Shown piece by piece: positions 38,419 to 47,841 of a stretch of DNA of 64,000 nt. The translations under genes and the position numbers were made by a program. Positions within the stretch are counted from its first letter, which is position 1. Each line of letters begins with the position of its first letter. Source of the stretch: Prochlorococcus sp. AG-409-N21 (GTDB lineage: Bacteria; Cyanobacteriota; Cyanobacteriia; PCC-6307; Cyanobiaceae); contig QCKK01000005.1 of the NCBI GenBank assembly GCA_003215415.1, positions 19,491 to 83,490 on the forward strand, read 5' to 3'. Under the pieces are notes generated by a model that was not told the origin of the DNA, searched no databases, and was given only the letters and a program-made list of their open reading frames with translations.

Positions 38419-38664
38419 ATGAGTGGCTCACAACAAAAAGCTCTTTTCGGTGTTATTGCATTCGGGGTTTCATCCATAGCAATCGAACTTATTCCTGTTT
38501 CCAGGCAGGCTGCATATTGGAGTCGATGCCTGGATAGCACAGTCTCATGAGCCAATGAGTCATCAAATTTAAGAGGGTGGAGCACAGAAGCTATAGAATC
38601 CATCGCAGTAGGCGTATGTAATGGTGCAGTATATGAATCCAAATTGAAAACTGATAGTGATTGA
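38419..38664 (+). pseudogene. Small conserved gene interrupted by an in-frame TGA
   Basis: The frame from ATG 38419 reads 43 codons (MSGSQQKALFGVIAFGVSSI, with a helix, then WSRCLDSTVS), hits TGA at 38548-38550, and then continues open in the same frame for 37 more codons ending in a CNGAVYESKLK segment and TGA at 38662. The second half resembles the C-terminal AVCNGAVYEPK-type motif of a small picocyanobacterial family, so the TGA looks like a nonsense mutation in an otherwise intact 81-codon gene. Sequencing error or readthrough cannot be excluded. Confidence 0.55.
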
Positions 38665-38670
38665 AAAACA

Positions 38671-38708
38671 AAGAAAAGAGGGATGGCCACAAAGTGACCA
38701 TCCCTCTG
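38671..38708 (-). terminator. Bidirectional intrinsic terminator
   Basis: Stem 38677-38690 and 38694-38707 (AGAGGGATGGCCAC against GTGACCATCCCTCT, one mismatch) with a three-base loop. On the minus strand it is followed by a T-rich tail (TTTTCTTTGTTTTTC), so it closes the histone-like gene; on the plus strand it follows the interrupted small gene. Confidence 0.7.
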
Positions 38709-38733
38709 AAACCATCTGAGCAAAGGAGCAGCT

Positions 38734-39273
38734 CTACTTAGCAGCTGCCACAACAGCCCTGGTAGCCCTTCTAGCTCTTCTCGCGGGTCTTCCTGCTGTC
38801 TTAGCCTTAGAGGCAGCCTTGGCCGCAGAAGAAACTGATACAGCTTTCTTTGTTGCTGTCTTTTTAGCAACTGCTTTCTTTGTTACGGTTTTCTTAGTCG
38901 CAGGGTTTTTAGAAGTTGCTTTTTGGGTAGTCACTTTTGTTGATTTAGCTCTCTTTTTAGGAGCTGCCTTTTTTGCCGTAGTGCCTTTACGAGTGCGATG
39001 AGATAACACTATTGCCCACTCCTCCGCAGAGATATTCGCGGGCTTGGCGCCATGAACTTCAGAAAGTTTTGCAGCCTTTTCGATGTCCTTAATTAGGTTC
39101 TTCCAAGATGCTGCATAACGCTTGTCTGACTGTGATTTAGCACCGCTTTCGACAAGGGATTCAACAACGCCTTGAGCCGTAATTTTCTTACGACGACGAT
39201 TGAAGATTTCCTTTTGAAGTGCAGCGATCATGGCATCAGCCTTGGCGCTCACTTTGATCGTTAGATTTGACAT
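38734..39273 (-). CDS. Histone H1-like lysine/alanine-rich DNA-binding protein
   Basis: A 179-residue protein. The first ~95 residues are a folded, mixed-charge region (VSAKADAMIAALQKEIF, AQGVVESLVESGAK), and the rest is a tail of KK/AT/KA repeats (KKAAPKK, ATKKTVTKKAVAKK, RPARRARRATRAVV), as in bacterial H1-like proteins and nucleoid proteins. Likely binds DNA or RNA non-specifically. ATG at 39273; closed by the terminator at about 38671. Repetitive code also creates a false antisense frame here. Confidence 0.75.
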   Translation of the reverse strand: MSNLTIKVSAKADAMIAALQKEIFNRRRKKITAQGVVESLVESGAKSQSDKRYAASWKNLIKDIEKAAKLSEVHGAKPANISAEEWAIVLSHRTRKGTTAKKAAPKKRAKSTKVTTQKATSKNPATKKTVTKKAVAKKTATKKAVSVSSAAKAASKAKTAGRPARRARRATRAVVAAAK

Positions 39274-39280
39274 TAAGTTA

Positions 39281-39800
39281 AAGATTCCTCACCTAATACA
39301 TCTACCACATTTTGCGCAATTAGTTAAATGACCCCTATATGAGAGAGAAGTAAATCTCCTGATACCGAACACTTATGTACCCTCTTGCAGGGAACAACAA
39401 TGCCATATCGTCCTGCAATACCTATTAAGCCCTTATCCCAAAACGAGATGAGAAGAGGTAGTTGGAGTCAAACTATTCCTACTTCACCAAGGCAATGCAT
39501 ATGTACTATCCGCTTAGAATGAATTTGCCAACCAATTATTCCTAATAAGATAAGGCAAAGATTTCAGCAGTCACCAAGATGGTTTGATCCCTTCCCTAGT
39601 TAGATTTTTAACTCACCAGCTCCATTGAGTTCTTAGTAACCCTTGGTGGCATGACAATAAGCGAGAGATGCTTATCCCAAATATTTATAGATATGCTAGC
39701 TGAGGAGAAGAGATTAAAATCTTGGCCTAACAAATTAAAGCTACTGGTAGGAAAGGAGAAAGAAGCTACCTTGAAGTAGTTAGTAAAGGAGACTTTTAGG
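39281..39800. other. Intergenic stretch with no supported gene
   Basis: About 520 bases. Only very short frames occur, including one of 40 codons from 39400 (MPYRPAIPIKPL) without a strong ribosome-binding site. Several minus-strand frames here are shadows. The right end carries an AAGGAG sequence that serves the gene starting at 39801. Confidence 0.5.
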
Positions 39801-39956
39801 ATGGCTGATGAATCACTACTCAAAAAGATCAAAACTTGGGTTAAGACAGTGCTAGGAGGTATGGGGAATGCTGTCGTCTCTGAAAAAAGCAAGAAAGTGC
39901 CTCCTGAAATCGGAAACCAGCCATATAAAGACACTCCTAAAAAAGGAGTCTTGTAA
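39801..39956 (+). CDS. Small conserved-looking protein (51 aa)
   Basis: Begins MADESLLKKIKTWVKTVLGG and ends with KVPPEIGNQPYKDTPKKGVL. An AAGGAG precedes the ATG by about 10 bases. The second half is proline-rich and looks conserved rather than random. It is followed after 10 bases by the Trp-rich gene, so the two probably form a small operon. Function unknown. Confidence 0.55.
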   Translation: MADESLLKKIKTWVKTVLGGMGNAVVSEKSKKVPPEIGNQPYKDTPKKGVL

Positions 39957-39966
39957 GAGACCACTG

Positions 39967-40200
39967 ATGAGATGGCCTCCTAATAAAGCTTGGACCTCTG
40001 CAAGCAAAATAGAGGGCTATCGACACTTTGAAGCGAAGCGCTACGGTGGACAAAAAGAAGAAAGATGGGTAGAGCTATTCCCGGTAAATGATAAAAATGT
40101 TCTTATCCGTGTTAGTTGGAGTGAACTAAAAGCCCGTAACAAGTGGACAAGCGGCTGGCTTCAACTACCTAAAGATGAGAATTGCAATAGTAAAACCTAA
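39967..40200 (+). CDS. Small Trp-rich conserved protein (TIGR02450 type)
   Basis: About 77 residues from ATG 39967: NKAWTSASKIEGYRHFEAK, then VRVSW-like VSWSELKARNKWTSGW near the C-terminus. The pattern of an N-terminal WT, a mid HFE and a C-terminal W-x-E-L-x-[3-5]-W-x-x-GW matches the small tryptophan-rich family TIGR02450, unknown in function. The longer frame from 39868 begins inside the upstream gene in another frame and is not preferred. Confidence 0.7.
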   Translation: MRWPPNKAWTSASKIEGYRHFEAKRYGGQKEERWVELFPVNDKNVLIRVSWSELKARNKWTSGWLQLPKDENCNSKT

Positions 40201-40343
40201 GTGCTGTAAATAAAAGGCATTACAGAAATTACGCTTTCCACAGCACCGTGCCTCAAATGAGGCTGAATCTTGAAGTCAACAACGAATACTCCTAGCCACA
40301 GGTCAATGTCTTAAAAACGGACTTCATATGCAGCCTTACAGAA

Positions 40344-40520
40344 ATGGATTCCTTGACCTATTTGAGGCATCTGAACTTGGATGAAGAACTCGAAGCCATC
40401 CAATTCATCAATCTCGGCACCACATTAGATATGTGCGATGTACCTTGCGTAAGCAGACTTCTGGATATCAAAATCTGCGCACCGCCATATGACAGCGAAA
40501 AACTGCATAGATTCACCTAA
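40344..40520 (+). CDS. Possible small protein (58 aa)
   Basis: Reads MDSLTYLRHLNLDEELEAIQ, then a Cys-containing segment DMCDVPCVSRLLDIKICAPP. It is the only frame of note between 40201 and 40774. No family or strong ribosome-binding site was found; the surrounding 570 bases hold nothing else I can support. Confidence 0.35.
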   Translation: MDSLTYLRHLNLDEELEAIQFINLGTTLDMCDVPCVSRLLDIKICAPPYDSEKLHRFT

Positions 40521-40774
40521 TTCACCAGACATTTGCATGATTAAAAAATTGATGAGTCGAGCATTCTCTTTGGGCTACCTCTGACATATTGATCACTCGA
40601 TTTAGCCTTTATTAGCCGTACCAACAGTACTAGTACCTAAACCTATGGGTTTCCTCGACCTTTTAGTAGCACTAACCGAAGTTGGTGATATTAACCGTAT
40701 AATTTTCTTCGGTTTACAACATTAGTTCTTGCTGAAACGGAAGGCAAAGTGATGTTGTTCCCGCACAGACCACC

Positions 40775-41053
40775 ATGTACACATCATTATTCGACGCTGT
40801 CTTTTCTGATTCATCCTTTACTCCAGTCAAGACTGTTTATGTTGTCTCTGATAGCCAACTAGCAGAGATCAAGCTTAAACAGCGGCAAGAAGAACTCAAC
40901 CAACTTGAGGCATCCCGCGAGAGGCTGGAGCAGAACTATCAATCACGTATCAAAATCATTGACGAACGTGAACATGAGCTTCATGAAGAACTCAAAGCAC
41001 TAGCCCCGTCAGACAAACAAAACAAACTCACTGCTAAAAAAACTGAAAGGTGA
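40775..41053 (+). CDS. Coiled-coil small protein (92 aa)
   Basis: Begins MYTSLFDAVFSDSSFTPVKT and continues with a charged helix of about 55 residues (SQLAEIKLKQRQEELNQLEA and following) that should form a coiled coil. I associate the MYT-LFD-VFSDSSF start with a recurrent picocyanobacterial small protein, sometimes near stress genes. A clear terminator follows. Function unknown. Confidence 0.65.
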   Translation: MYTSLFDAVFSDSSFTPVKTVYVVSDSQLAEIKLKQRQEELNQLEASRERLEQNYQSRIKIIDEREHELHEELKALAPSDKQNKLTAKKTER

Positions 41054-41111
41054 TTTTTTAAGACTTCATCTTTATGACTGGCTAAGTGATGGGATTCACC
41101 AAGGCACACTC

Positions 41112-41136
41112 AAGGGGCCGTTACTGGCCCCTTTTT
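41112..41136 (+). terminator. Intrinsic terminator after the coiled-coil gene
   Basis: Eight-base stem AAGGGGCC / GGCCCCTT with a short loop (GTTACT), followed by TTTTT. Position is 59 bases after the stop at 41053. Confidence 0.8.
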
Positions 41137-41247
41137 AATGAAACTTGAAAACTTTATAAGCAATACTTCTACATCTACTTCATTCACAATTGCCTTTGAT
41201 GTCGTTATTGAAAATCCAATAGTGTATCTGGCGAAGATAATTCAACC

Positions 41248-41284
41248 AGAACCACCATTCATACTTTTTATGAATGGTGGTTCT
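41248..41284. repeat. Perfect 16-bp inverted repeat
   Basis: Arms 41248-41263 and 41269-41284 are exact complements (AGAACCACCATTCATA) around a five-base loop. No T-tail follows on either strand. It lies at the left border of the accessory island, just before the RTX-like fragment. Confidence 0.6.
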
Positions 41285-41334
41285 TGGAATGATTGAGTTC
41301 ATACCTAAAGAGTCGCTGACACCCTAAACGGTAG

Positions 41335-41727
41335 CGATCGATCAGAGCAGGAAATGGGCAAGATGTAATTGATAGCGGAACAGGGGCAGACGAAAGGTAT
41401 GGCGACTTTGGTCTGAATAGCTTTGAAAATTCCAACAATGGCTCCTTCGATGAGCTGTATTTCAAGAGTGCTCAACTCACCTACAACTATCTCTATGACA
41501 AAGCAAGCAATAGTCCCAATAGAGAAAAAGTCGACAAGATTGATGAAATTGATGACTTGGACAAGATCTATCTGCAAAGTGCTAGCACAGACCAGTTGAT
41601 CTTTGGGAACGTTGATCACATAAGCAATCTCGGTGAAACACTCAACGATATAGACATCTATGCAAACGGTGACATAGAGACTGTCCATGTCAGCGATAAT
41701 CTCAACTTGCTCAGATTTAATCGATGA
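41335..41727 (+). pseudogene. C-terminal fragment of an RTX-like calcium-binding repeat protein
   Basis: An open frame without a proper start reads NGQDVIDSGTGADE, a degraded RTX (GGxGxDxI-type) nonapeptide unit, then a compact acidic domain (KVDKIDEIDDLDKIYLQSAS, ANGDIETVHVSDNLNLL) typical of the end of type I-secreted hemolysin-like proteins. The 5' part is missing; a TAG lies just upstream at 41332. Its last 39 bases begin a 66-base segment repeated at the far end of the island. I read it as a relic of a large secreted repeat protein. Confidence 0.6.
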
Positions 41728-41754
41728 CCCTCGGAGCTAGCGTTTTAATCATCG
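41689..41754 (+). repeat. Left copy of a 66-bp imperfect direct repeat flanking the island
   Basis: Matches 59485-59551 in the same orientation with about 53 of 66 positions identical and one single-base gap. It covers the end of the RTX-like fragment and the following 27 bases (GGAGCT-GCGTTT-A core). Confidence 0.55.
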
Positions 41755-41885
41755 TTCAGCAAAACACACAATTAGTTTTAAGATTCTGCTCTGTAAATAA
41801 TGTACCGAACCTAATTTTCGATAAAATTCTTTTATCGCTAGCAAAGAGCTATGAATTATATTTAATTCATGGCTCTTAAGAATTA

Positions 41886-42839
41886 ATGAAAACACAACTG
41901 ATATTTAATTTATCTCCTAAAAAAACTGGGACTACATTTCTATGCAACCTATTTGCCAGAAATCAAAAATCAATCAATAACTTTATTGTACCTTGTATAA
42001 CTAAATTTGGTGCATTTCCTCGAGTTGGGGGCCACTCAAAACAAATATTGCCACCGAGCATAGTATCCTTGACTGAGATAGCTATAGCGAAAAGATCAGA
42101 ACAGGAAGACTCATCTCAAATAAGATTCTGCGAGCTATTAGCTGAAAACCCATTACTACTTAACGATTTAACTCCAAAACGTATCGCCATACGTCTGTCA
42201 AAAATCCTATCTGCTTTCTCTGGTAGGAATATATATATTGGCGACCCAAATACAATTACTGACCTATGTAGATATGGATCACATTATGGACAAAAACAAA
42301 TTGGTCTGATTTTTAAAGAATTATCCTTAATGTCCATTGACTCAAAATTCTTTAGCATTTACAGAGATCCATATGAGACGGCAGCATCATTAGTAAATAT
42401 GGAGCTATTTGACAAGAAGCATGTAAACAAGTCAGAGAGTAATTATATGCACTTATTTGCGAATAATGCTGACACAAAAGCTCAAAGTTTAATCATACAA
42501 AAACATTTCAAAAAGTCATTCCAAGAGTCAGATCTAATCCTTCTATTATCGTTTTTAAGAGGATCATTTAATAATTGTTCACCAGTGCATATTTGGAATT
42601 TCAAGGATTTAGTAAATGATCAGCTTGGTTTTACACAATCTTTCTTGTTAAAATATGGACTTACAAATAATATTCCTATTTCGCAGTTTACTAAAGTCTC
42701 TAATCCAAATCCATCCACTATAAACATACCTATGCCGGAGAAAGATTCTATATTTGATAAAACCAATAAAGGTCACATAGAAATGCATAAATATTTCCAG
42801 AATTCAACATTAACAAAACCGGCAAAAATATTGTTGTAG
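41886..42839 (+). CDS. Sulfotransferase-family protein
   Basis: Probable PAPS-dependent sulfotransferase of 317 residues. The 5'-phosphosulfate loop appears at the N-terminus (SPKKTGTTFLCNLF), and the 3'-phosphate loop in FSIYRDPYETAASLV near residue 160. Product acceptor unknown; within the island it could decorate a glycan or small molecule. A second sulfotransferase, of different type, is at 50092-51030. ATG at 41886, no close operon partner. Confidence 0.75.
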   Translation: MKTQLIFNLSPKKTGTTFLCNLFARNQKSINNFIVPCITKFGAFPRVGGHSKQILPPSIVSLTEIAIAKRSEQEDSSQIRFCELLAENPLLLNDLTPKRIAIRLSKILSAFSGRNIYIGDPNTITDLCRYGSHYGQKQIGLIFKELSLMSIDSKFFSIYRDPYETAASLVNMELFDKKHVNKSESNYMHLFANNADTKAQSLIIQKHFKKSFQESDLILLLSFLRGSFNNCSPVHIWNFKDLVNDQLGFTQSFLLKYGLTNNIPISQFTKVSNPNPSTINIPMPEKDSIFDKTNKGHIEMHKYFQNSTLTKPAKILL

Positions 42840-42976
42840 TTGATGGCCAATTATTTTAGGGGGATTTATTGATAAACAAACGCGGCTAAATCAAGTGGCC
42901 ATTTTCGCCTTAGGATACAAAAAGTTCTGTGAGTAATTAATAGATACCTCGTTTGACCACTAGAGGCTCTCAAGTA

Positions 42977-43171
42977 TCAATCATCTTTCTTTTTGCTGAA
43001 CCAACCCTCTTCTTTTATCCCTCTTTTAACAGCAGTAACAAGTGCTCCAAAAAAAAACGCTCCAATACCTGCAAATAAGCCAAGTGTTAGCAATGGCTGC
43101 CAACCAGAAACCGCGGTACTTTGAAAAGCAGGATCAAACGGGTCCATATCTCCATTAAAGGGCCAACTCAT
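42977..43171 (-). CDS. Small membrane protein (64 aa)
   Basis: From ATG 43171 it reads MSWPFNGDMDPFDPAFQST, then one or two hydrophobic segments (LLTLGLFAGIGAFFFGALVTAV) and a basic-acidic tail (KKKDD). A TTG seven codons earlier is less likely. Family not recognised. It sits between the sulfotransferase and SelO on the opposite strand. Confidence 0.55.
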   Translation of the reverse strand: MSWPFNGDMDPFDPAFQSTAVSGWQPLLTLGLFAGIGAFFFGALVTAVKRGIKEEGWFSKKKDD

Positions 43172-43322
43172 TAATGGTCGACTGTCAATCAATAAAATTC
43201 TATAAAAGTCTCGGCATCAACTAAAATTAGAGTTTGTAATAATCAAAAGTCTTCATATCGAGGACTATTTCTGTTTAATCGATAACAAAAAATTAGTTGA
43301 TTCTGCTGCCCACAACAAGGCC

Positions 43323-45071
43323 ATGCCCAGCCGACAAAATTCTTATCAACAAATAACGGTCGATCCCATGCCAGCCAACTCAATCGCGTACGAATCGGAC
43401 ACGATAAAGACTTTCGCTGAGTTTTCCCAACGGGCTGACTACTCCTTCATGAATTCACTTGTGATGGATCCTCAAGCGACAAGCAATGGCCACGATCACA
43501 ATCCACGTCAGGTCTTCTCTGGTCATTACGTACCGGTGACTCCCACACCCATTCCATCGACCCAATACATTGCGCACAGCAAAACCTTATTTAACGAACT
43601 AGGTCTGAGTCATGAGCTTGCTCTCGACGACAAATTCCGGCGTCTATTTTCAGGAGACATGACCGTAGTAATGGATCCAATGCGTCCGGTTGGTTGGGCG
43701 ACGGGCTATGCACTATCAATCTACGGCACTGAATATATACAGCAGTGTCCATTTGGAACAGGTAACGGATATGGCGATGGCCGGGCAATTTCGGTTTTCG
43801 AAGGGCTCTTCAATGGCAAGCGTTGGGAAATGCAACTAAAAGGCGGAGGCCCTACTCCTTACTGCCGTGGGGCCGATGGACGTGCCGTACTCCGTTCCAG
43901 TGTGCGCGAATTTCTCGCACAGGAGTTCATGCAGGCCCTAGGAGTTCCGACATCACGTTCTCTCACGCTCTATGTCTCTCGATCGGAAACAGTGCGCAGA
44001 CCCTGGTACTCCCAAAACTCCAGATCGATCGACCCGGACATCATGATGGACAACCCTGCGGCTATAACTACACGCGTCGCACCATCTTTTATACGTGTCG
44101 GTCAACTTGAGCTATTTGCCCGTCGCGCACGAAGCAGTTCACATCAAGGTGCGCTCAATGAGCTGCATATGATTGTGGAACACCTTATAGATCGGAACTA
44201 CAGGCAGTCGATTGAAGCGAATCTTGCCTTCACCGATCAAGTAGTCGAGCTGGCCCATTTGTTTCGAGAACGACTGATATCTCTTGTGGCCAACTGGATG
44301 CGCATTGGCTACTGCCAGGGCAATTTCAACAGTGACAATTGCGCTGCAAGTGGCTACACACTCGACTATGGACCCTTCGGATTCTGCGAGCTTTTTGATC
44401 CCAAATTTCAACCATGGACAGGAGGTGGGGAGCATTTCTCATTCTTCAACCAACCGGCTGCTGCCGAAGCTAATTATCAGATGTTCTGGGCAGCAATCCG
44501 ACCACTACTCTCCGAACACAACGAAGCACTAGCAAGGCTGGATCAGATCCGGGACAGCTTTGCCGAAGCAATGAATCAAGAGATAGAGGCTATGTGGGCA
44601 AAGAAGCTCGGCCTATGTAGCTATGACACAACTCTGGTAAACGAACTACTGCAGCTCATGGTTCTCTCGAAGGTGGACTACACGATCTTCTTCCGAAAGT
44701 TATCTCATATTCCAGACCAAATAACAGCCTTGAAAGAGAGCTTCTACCTACCAAGCTCAGAGCATATTGATAGGCAGTGGAATGTGTGGCTGCAACGCTG
44801 GAAGGACTGCATCAAAAACAACGGTGACCTCAAATCGACATCCGCAACGATGAAACGCATCAACCCCAAGTACACCTGGCGCGAATGGCTAATCGCCCCC
44901 GCTTACAAGAAAGCAGAGCAGGGTGATTACAGACTCATTAATGAATTGCAAGCTGTTTTAAGCGACCCTTACGACGATCAATCATCGGAGGTAGAAGCAA
45001 AGTACGACAAGCTAAAGCCCAAACAATTCTTCAATACCGGAGGTTTATCCCACTACAGCTGTTCATCTTGA
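43323..45071 (+). CDS. selO: SelO/YdiU pseudokinase-fold protein adenylyltransferase
   Basis: UPF0061 family; characterised members transfer AMP from ATP to Ser/Thr/Tyr of target proteins with the nucleotide bound in flipped orientation. The 582-residue protein has the diagnostic [40 protein letters not shown] and the metal-binding [20 protein letters not shown] segment. The C-terminus SCSS holds Cys at the site that is selenocysteine in eukaryotic SelO. Its base composition is visibly more GC-rich than the surrounding island (~50% versus ~30%), a sign of recent transfer. Confidence 0.93.
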   Translation: MPSRQNSYQQITVDPMPANSIAYESDTIKTFAEFSQRADYSFMNSLVMDPQATSNGHDHNPRQVFSGHYVPVTPTPIPSTQYIAHSKTLFNELGLSHELALDDKFRRLFSGDMTVVMDPMRPVGWATGYALSIYGTEYIQQCPFGTGNGYGDGRAISVFEGLFNGKRWEMQLKGGGPTPYCRGADGRAVLRSSVREFLAQEFMQALGVPTSRSLTLYVSRSETVRRPWYSQNSRSIDPDIMMDNPAAITTRVAPSFIRVGQLELFARRARSSSHQGALNELHMIVEHLIDRNYRQSIEANLAFTDQVVELAHLFRERLISLVANWMRIGYCQGNFNSDNCAASGYTLDYGPFGFCELFDPKFQPWTGGGEHFSFFNQPAAAEANYQMFWAAIRPLLSEHNEALARLDQIRDSFAEAMNQEIEAMWAKKLGLCSYDTTLVNELLQLMVLSKVDYTIFFRKLSHIPDQITALKESFYLPSSEHIDRQWNVWLQRWKDCIKNNGDLKSTSATMKRINPKYTWREWLIAPAYKKAEQGDYRLINELQAVLSDPYDDQSSEVEAKYDKLKPKQFFNTGGLSHYSCSS

Positions 45072-45123
45072 CAGGAGAAAATCACACTTACGGCAATCCA
45101 CATCCGTAAGCGAAACAACAAAA

Positions 45124-45366
45124 ATGAACCATTACTCAAGTCCAATTGATCAATTCGGGCTTCAAAAATTTATTTGCCATAAAAGTAAAGGTTGGCGATC
45201 CTGCACCAAAGGACAACGCCAAATCATCGACAGGCGAGAAAAGGATTGTCACGGAGGGATGAAGGGTGAAGTAATCAATTTGTCAATCAACAAACTAAAC
45301 ATCTTCGTCCACGTCAATACCTGCCCGCTTAACTATTTAGCTAAGATATTGTTGCGACCCTGTTAG
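45124..45366 (+). CDS. Possible small cysteine-rich protein (80 aa)
   Basis: An ATG frame just after SelO with scattered Cys and His (FICHKSKGWRSCTKGQRQ) and a C-terminal half without recognisable structure. No family resemblance. Its proximity to SelO and low complexity leave it uncertain; the CTTACGG / CCGTAAG hairpin at 45087-45110 lies between. Confidence 0.3.
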   Translation: MNHYSSPIDQFGLQKFICHKSKGWRSCTKGQRQIIDRREKDCHGGMKGEVINLSINKLNIFVHVNTCPLNYLAKILLRPC

Positions 45367-45604
45367 CCAATTTTTATAAATCATTCGAGGCGAGAGGAAT
45401 GGTGACCTAACAGGCTTGCTATTATCAACTATAGATATGAAGCAAATTCTTCAACAATCAAAAAATCATGCCAATTGGTTGAATGTCAATATATCGCATA
45501 TAATTACTATAGATTATCAAAAACAACCTACTTTTGATTCACCCTAAAGGCAATGTAAATTTATCTGCAAAAGGGTTATTCACTAAACTTCCGAAACGAT
45601 TAAA

Positions 45605-47362
45605 GTGAGCATTCAGATTGCCAACAAAAAACCAAGCAAGGAATTGCATATCTTTTGCCTATGGGAGTATATGCAATGGTCAATCGACTTACAAAAAAAA
45701 GCAATTAGAGAGTTAAGTGATATTGGTAAGGTTATATTTATCAAGGCCGACTGGTCTGGAAAATTTGGAAAGCTAAATTTGCTTAGGCTATACAAATCAG
45801 GACAAAATGATGAACATAAAATCAAAATGATTGGCAAAGGTGAATTTCTAATTGTAATTGTTGAGGATAGATGCATGAATTACAAGATAATGGAAACAAC
45901 AACCTCAAAGAAGAACGTTAATCAAATAATTGTGGAAAAGAAAAACAAGTTAAGGAAATTATCTAAAACTATGTACTCAGTTCATTCAACTGATGACCTA
46001 CAAGAATCTTTGCATGCAATGTGGATATTGTTTGGATTTATGGCTTATGATAAAGGTATTGATCAGTTTTTACCTGCAACGGATATTTTTGATAAGGATC
46101 AGCGCATTCATTTAAAAACTCATGGTATAGGAGGCTGGAGAAGTTATGAGGACTTCTTTTATACTTTGGCTGTGAGTGACCAATCTATAGTTATCAATAA
46201 AAGAGGGGCATTACTGCTTCTCGGAGATAAAAATTCTCTCTATGATAGAACTCATGATATTGACCTACTTACAAAGGATAAGAGAATTACAAATCTCATG
46301 ATTTCAGCATATTCACTAAATAAATCTTCAAATAAATATGTTGTCAATATTGATAGCAAACCTCAGCGAGTGGATTTGCATGATTGGAAAGAATCTTATT
46401 TTTGTCCAGCACTTTCTGCTGATGCCTTAAGAAGTGCTGGATTGAGCATCGGTAGCGCTCCTGTTTGTACCGATTTTCAAACCAATTATTACCTTCTTCT
46501 ATACAACTTATGCGTGAATAAGAAAGGTAAGGGATTTGAGTCCTATCGCGAAGTACTTAATCAACTTTCACTTAAGACCGAAAACAAGCTTCTAGATAAA
46601 TTAGATTCTGCATTATTAGAGTTTTCTCGTATGCAAAAAAATACTGGATATTGGGTTACATCTCTCAACGAATCTGAGCAGAAACCAACCCTTATAGATC
46701 ACCAGTACAGCATAACTAATAAAGAGATACAGGCTATTCGCAGTCATATTAACCAAGATAAGATATCTCTATTTGATCTAGCAAGTAGGCCAGGTTGTTC
46801 CTCCAGGTACCACAAAGATTCTCCGGATAATTTCAGCTCTCAAGTTTCTAAGATTTCTCGAGATGTCTTACAATCACATATACCTCTTTGTTTAAAGGTC
46901 GTTTATGCAGAAGATCAAATATTATTTAATCACATGTATAAGAATGCACATAATATAATTGATGAAATGAGTTCTCAATACCTATCAAAACTTATTCTAT
47001 TTGAAAGTAATACCCATAATAATAGCGTGGCGATTCTCACGCAATGGTTTAAAGGAGAATTGCTCTCCGATTTAATAAAAAGAAAGAAGTTAAGCAATAA
47101 ATCAATATATTCGTTGTGCTTTCATCTTGAAAATATCCGCAATGAACTTGCTGAGAGCAAGTTCATTCATGCGGATATTTGGGAAAGGAATGTAATAGTA
47201 ATGAATGATCTGCCATACATTGTTGACTACTGCAACTCTACTAAAAAAGACGATCAAGTATCAAAGGAAGTCTTGGATAGCGGTAGGATTAGGGGCTGTT
47301 TTTTTAATGACGATTCTGCAATCAACAGACTTCAAGCTTGTTTAATTTCACAGCTTGGATAA
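45605..47362 (+). CDS. Two-domain protein: envelope-glycan-type N-terminus, kinase-fold C-terminus
   Basis: A 585-residue protein with a GTG start. The first ~150 residues (LWEYMQWSIDLQKKAIREL, FLIVIVEDRCMNYKI, YSVHSTDDLQESLHAMWILFG) resemble a family found in capsule/teichoic-type gene sets of other bacteria. Residues ~160-300 contain THDIDLLTKD, perhaps a decayed nucleotidyl-transfer domain. The C-terminal ~140 residues carry an aminoglycoside-phosphotransferase-type catalytic loop (FIHADIWERNVIV) and metal site (IVDYCNS). Role is inferred: modification of a surface polymer. The frame stays open for 49 more codons after its TAA. Confidence 0.55.
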   Translation: MSIQIANKKPSKELHIFCLWEYMQWSIDLQKKAIRELSDIGKVIFIKADWSGKFGKLNLLRLYKSGQNDEHKIKMIGKGEFLIVIVEDRCMNYKIMETTTSKKNVNQIIVEKKNKLRKLSKTMYSVHSTDDLQESLHAMWILFGFMAYDKGIDQFLPATDIFDKDQRIHLKTHGIGGWRSYEDFFYTLAVSDQSIVINKRGALLLLGDKNSLYDRTHDIDLLTKDKRITNLMISAYSLNKSSNKYVVNIDSKPQRVDLHDWKESYFCPALSADALRSAGLSIGSAPVCTDFQTNYYLLLYNLCVNKKGKGFESYREVLNQLSLKTENKLLDKLDSALLEFSRMQKNTGYWVTSLNESEQKPTLIDHQYSITNKEIQAIRSHINQDKISLFDLASRPGCSSRYHKDSPDNFSSQVSKISRDVLQSHIPLCLKVVYAEDQILFNHMYKNAHNIIDEMSSQYLSKLILFESNTHNNSVAILTQWFKGELLSDLIKRKKLSNKSIYSLCFHLENIRNELAESKFIHADIWERNVIVMNDLPYIVDYCNSTKKDDQVSKEVLDSGRIRGCFFNDDSAINRLQACLISQLG

Positions 47363-47841
47363 TTCAAACAGAACAATCAAAATGATGATGACTTCCTTGC
47401 ACATCTAGCCAATCAATCAGTTGGAGAATATTTAGAAGGCCATGCAGAAATAGGAGAAGGATTCACTGTTGATGTTTATGGAACAGTAGGACAAAATGCA
47501 AAGAAGCCATGAATGAGACAGGACTCCCATTTAAATTTTTTGAAATCAAGTGTGGATATAGCAGGGTATAAAAATTTCAAGCTATTACTCTTTACCTGCC
47601 TTACCTCATCTTCTTTGTTAAACAGAAAGAAGATCCTATGATTTAGATATTTGATGGATTTTAAGTTCCACGTGGAGGAAACTTACGACGTACCAAGTGG
47701 CTGTAGGGACAAACAATTGGTCATTTCTTGAATTATCCGATCCAGCCTTGCTCTGAGGAGAGACAATAAAAGCCATTCGGATTGAGGGGAATATTCCGCC
47801 ATTAAATAAACTAAAAATGCGAATATTAAGGGAATAGAAAA
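47363..47841. other. Intergenic stretch with ORF remnants
   Basis: In the same frame as the upstream gene, the sequence stays open from 47363 to TGA at 47510-47512 (NDDDFLAHLANQSVGEYLEG and onward) with no start codon. Further right, a frame without a start (about 47670-47820) is broken by TGA. These look like relics of coding DNA; I cannot name their source. Confidence 0.4.

Noticed and set aside
38403..38870. 155-codon minus-strand frame
   Set aside because: It overlaps the Lys/Ala-rich histone-like gene out of frame and crosses its terminator; codon bias of that repetitive gene explains the open frame.
39608..39964. 118-codon minus-strand frame
   Set aside because: Antisense to two better supported plus-strand genes and lacks any family resemblance.
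41305..41688. 127-codon minus-strand frame
   Set aside because: Shadow of the RTX-like fragment, which has recognisable coding character in the other strand.
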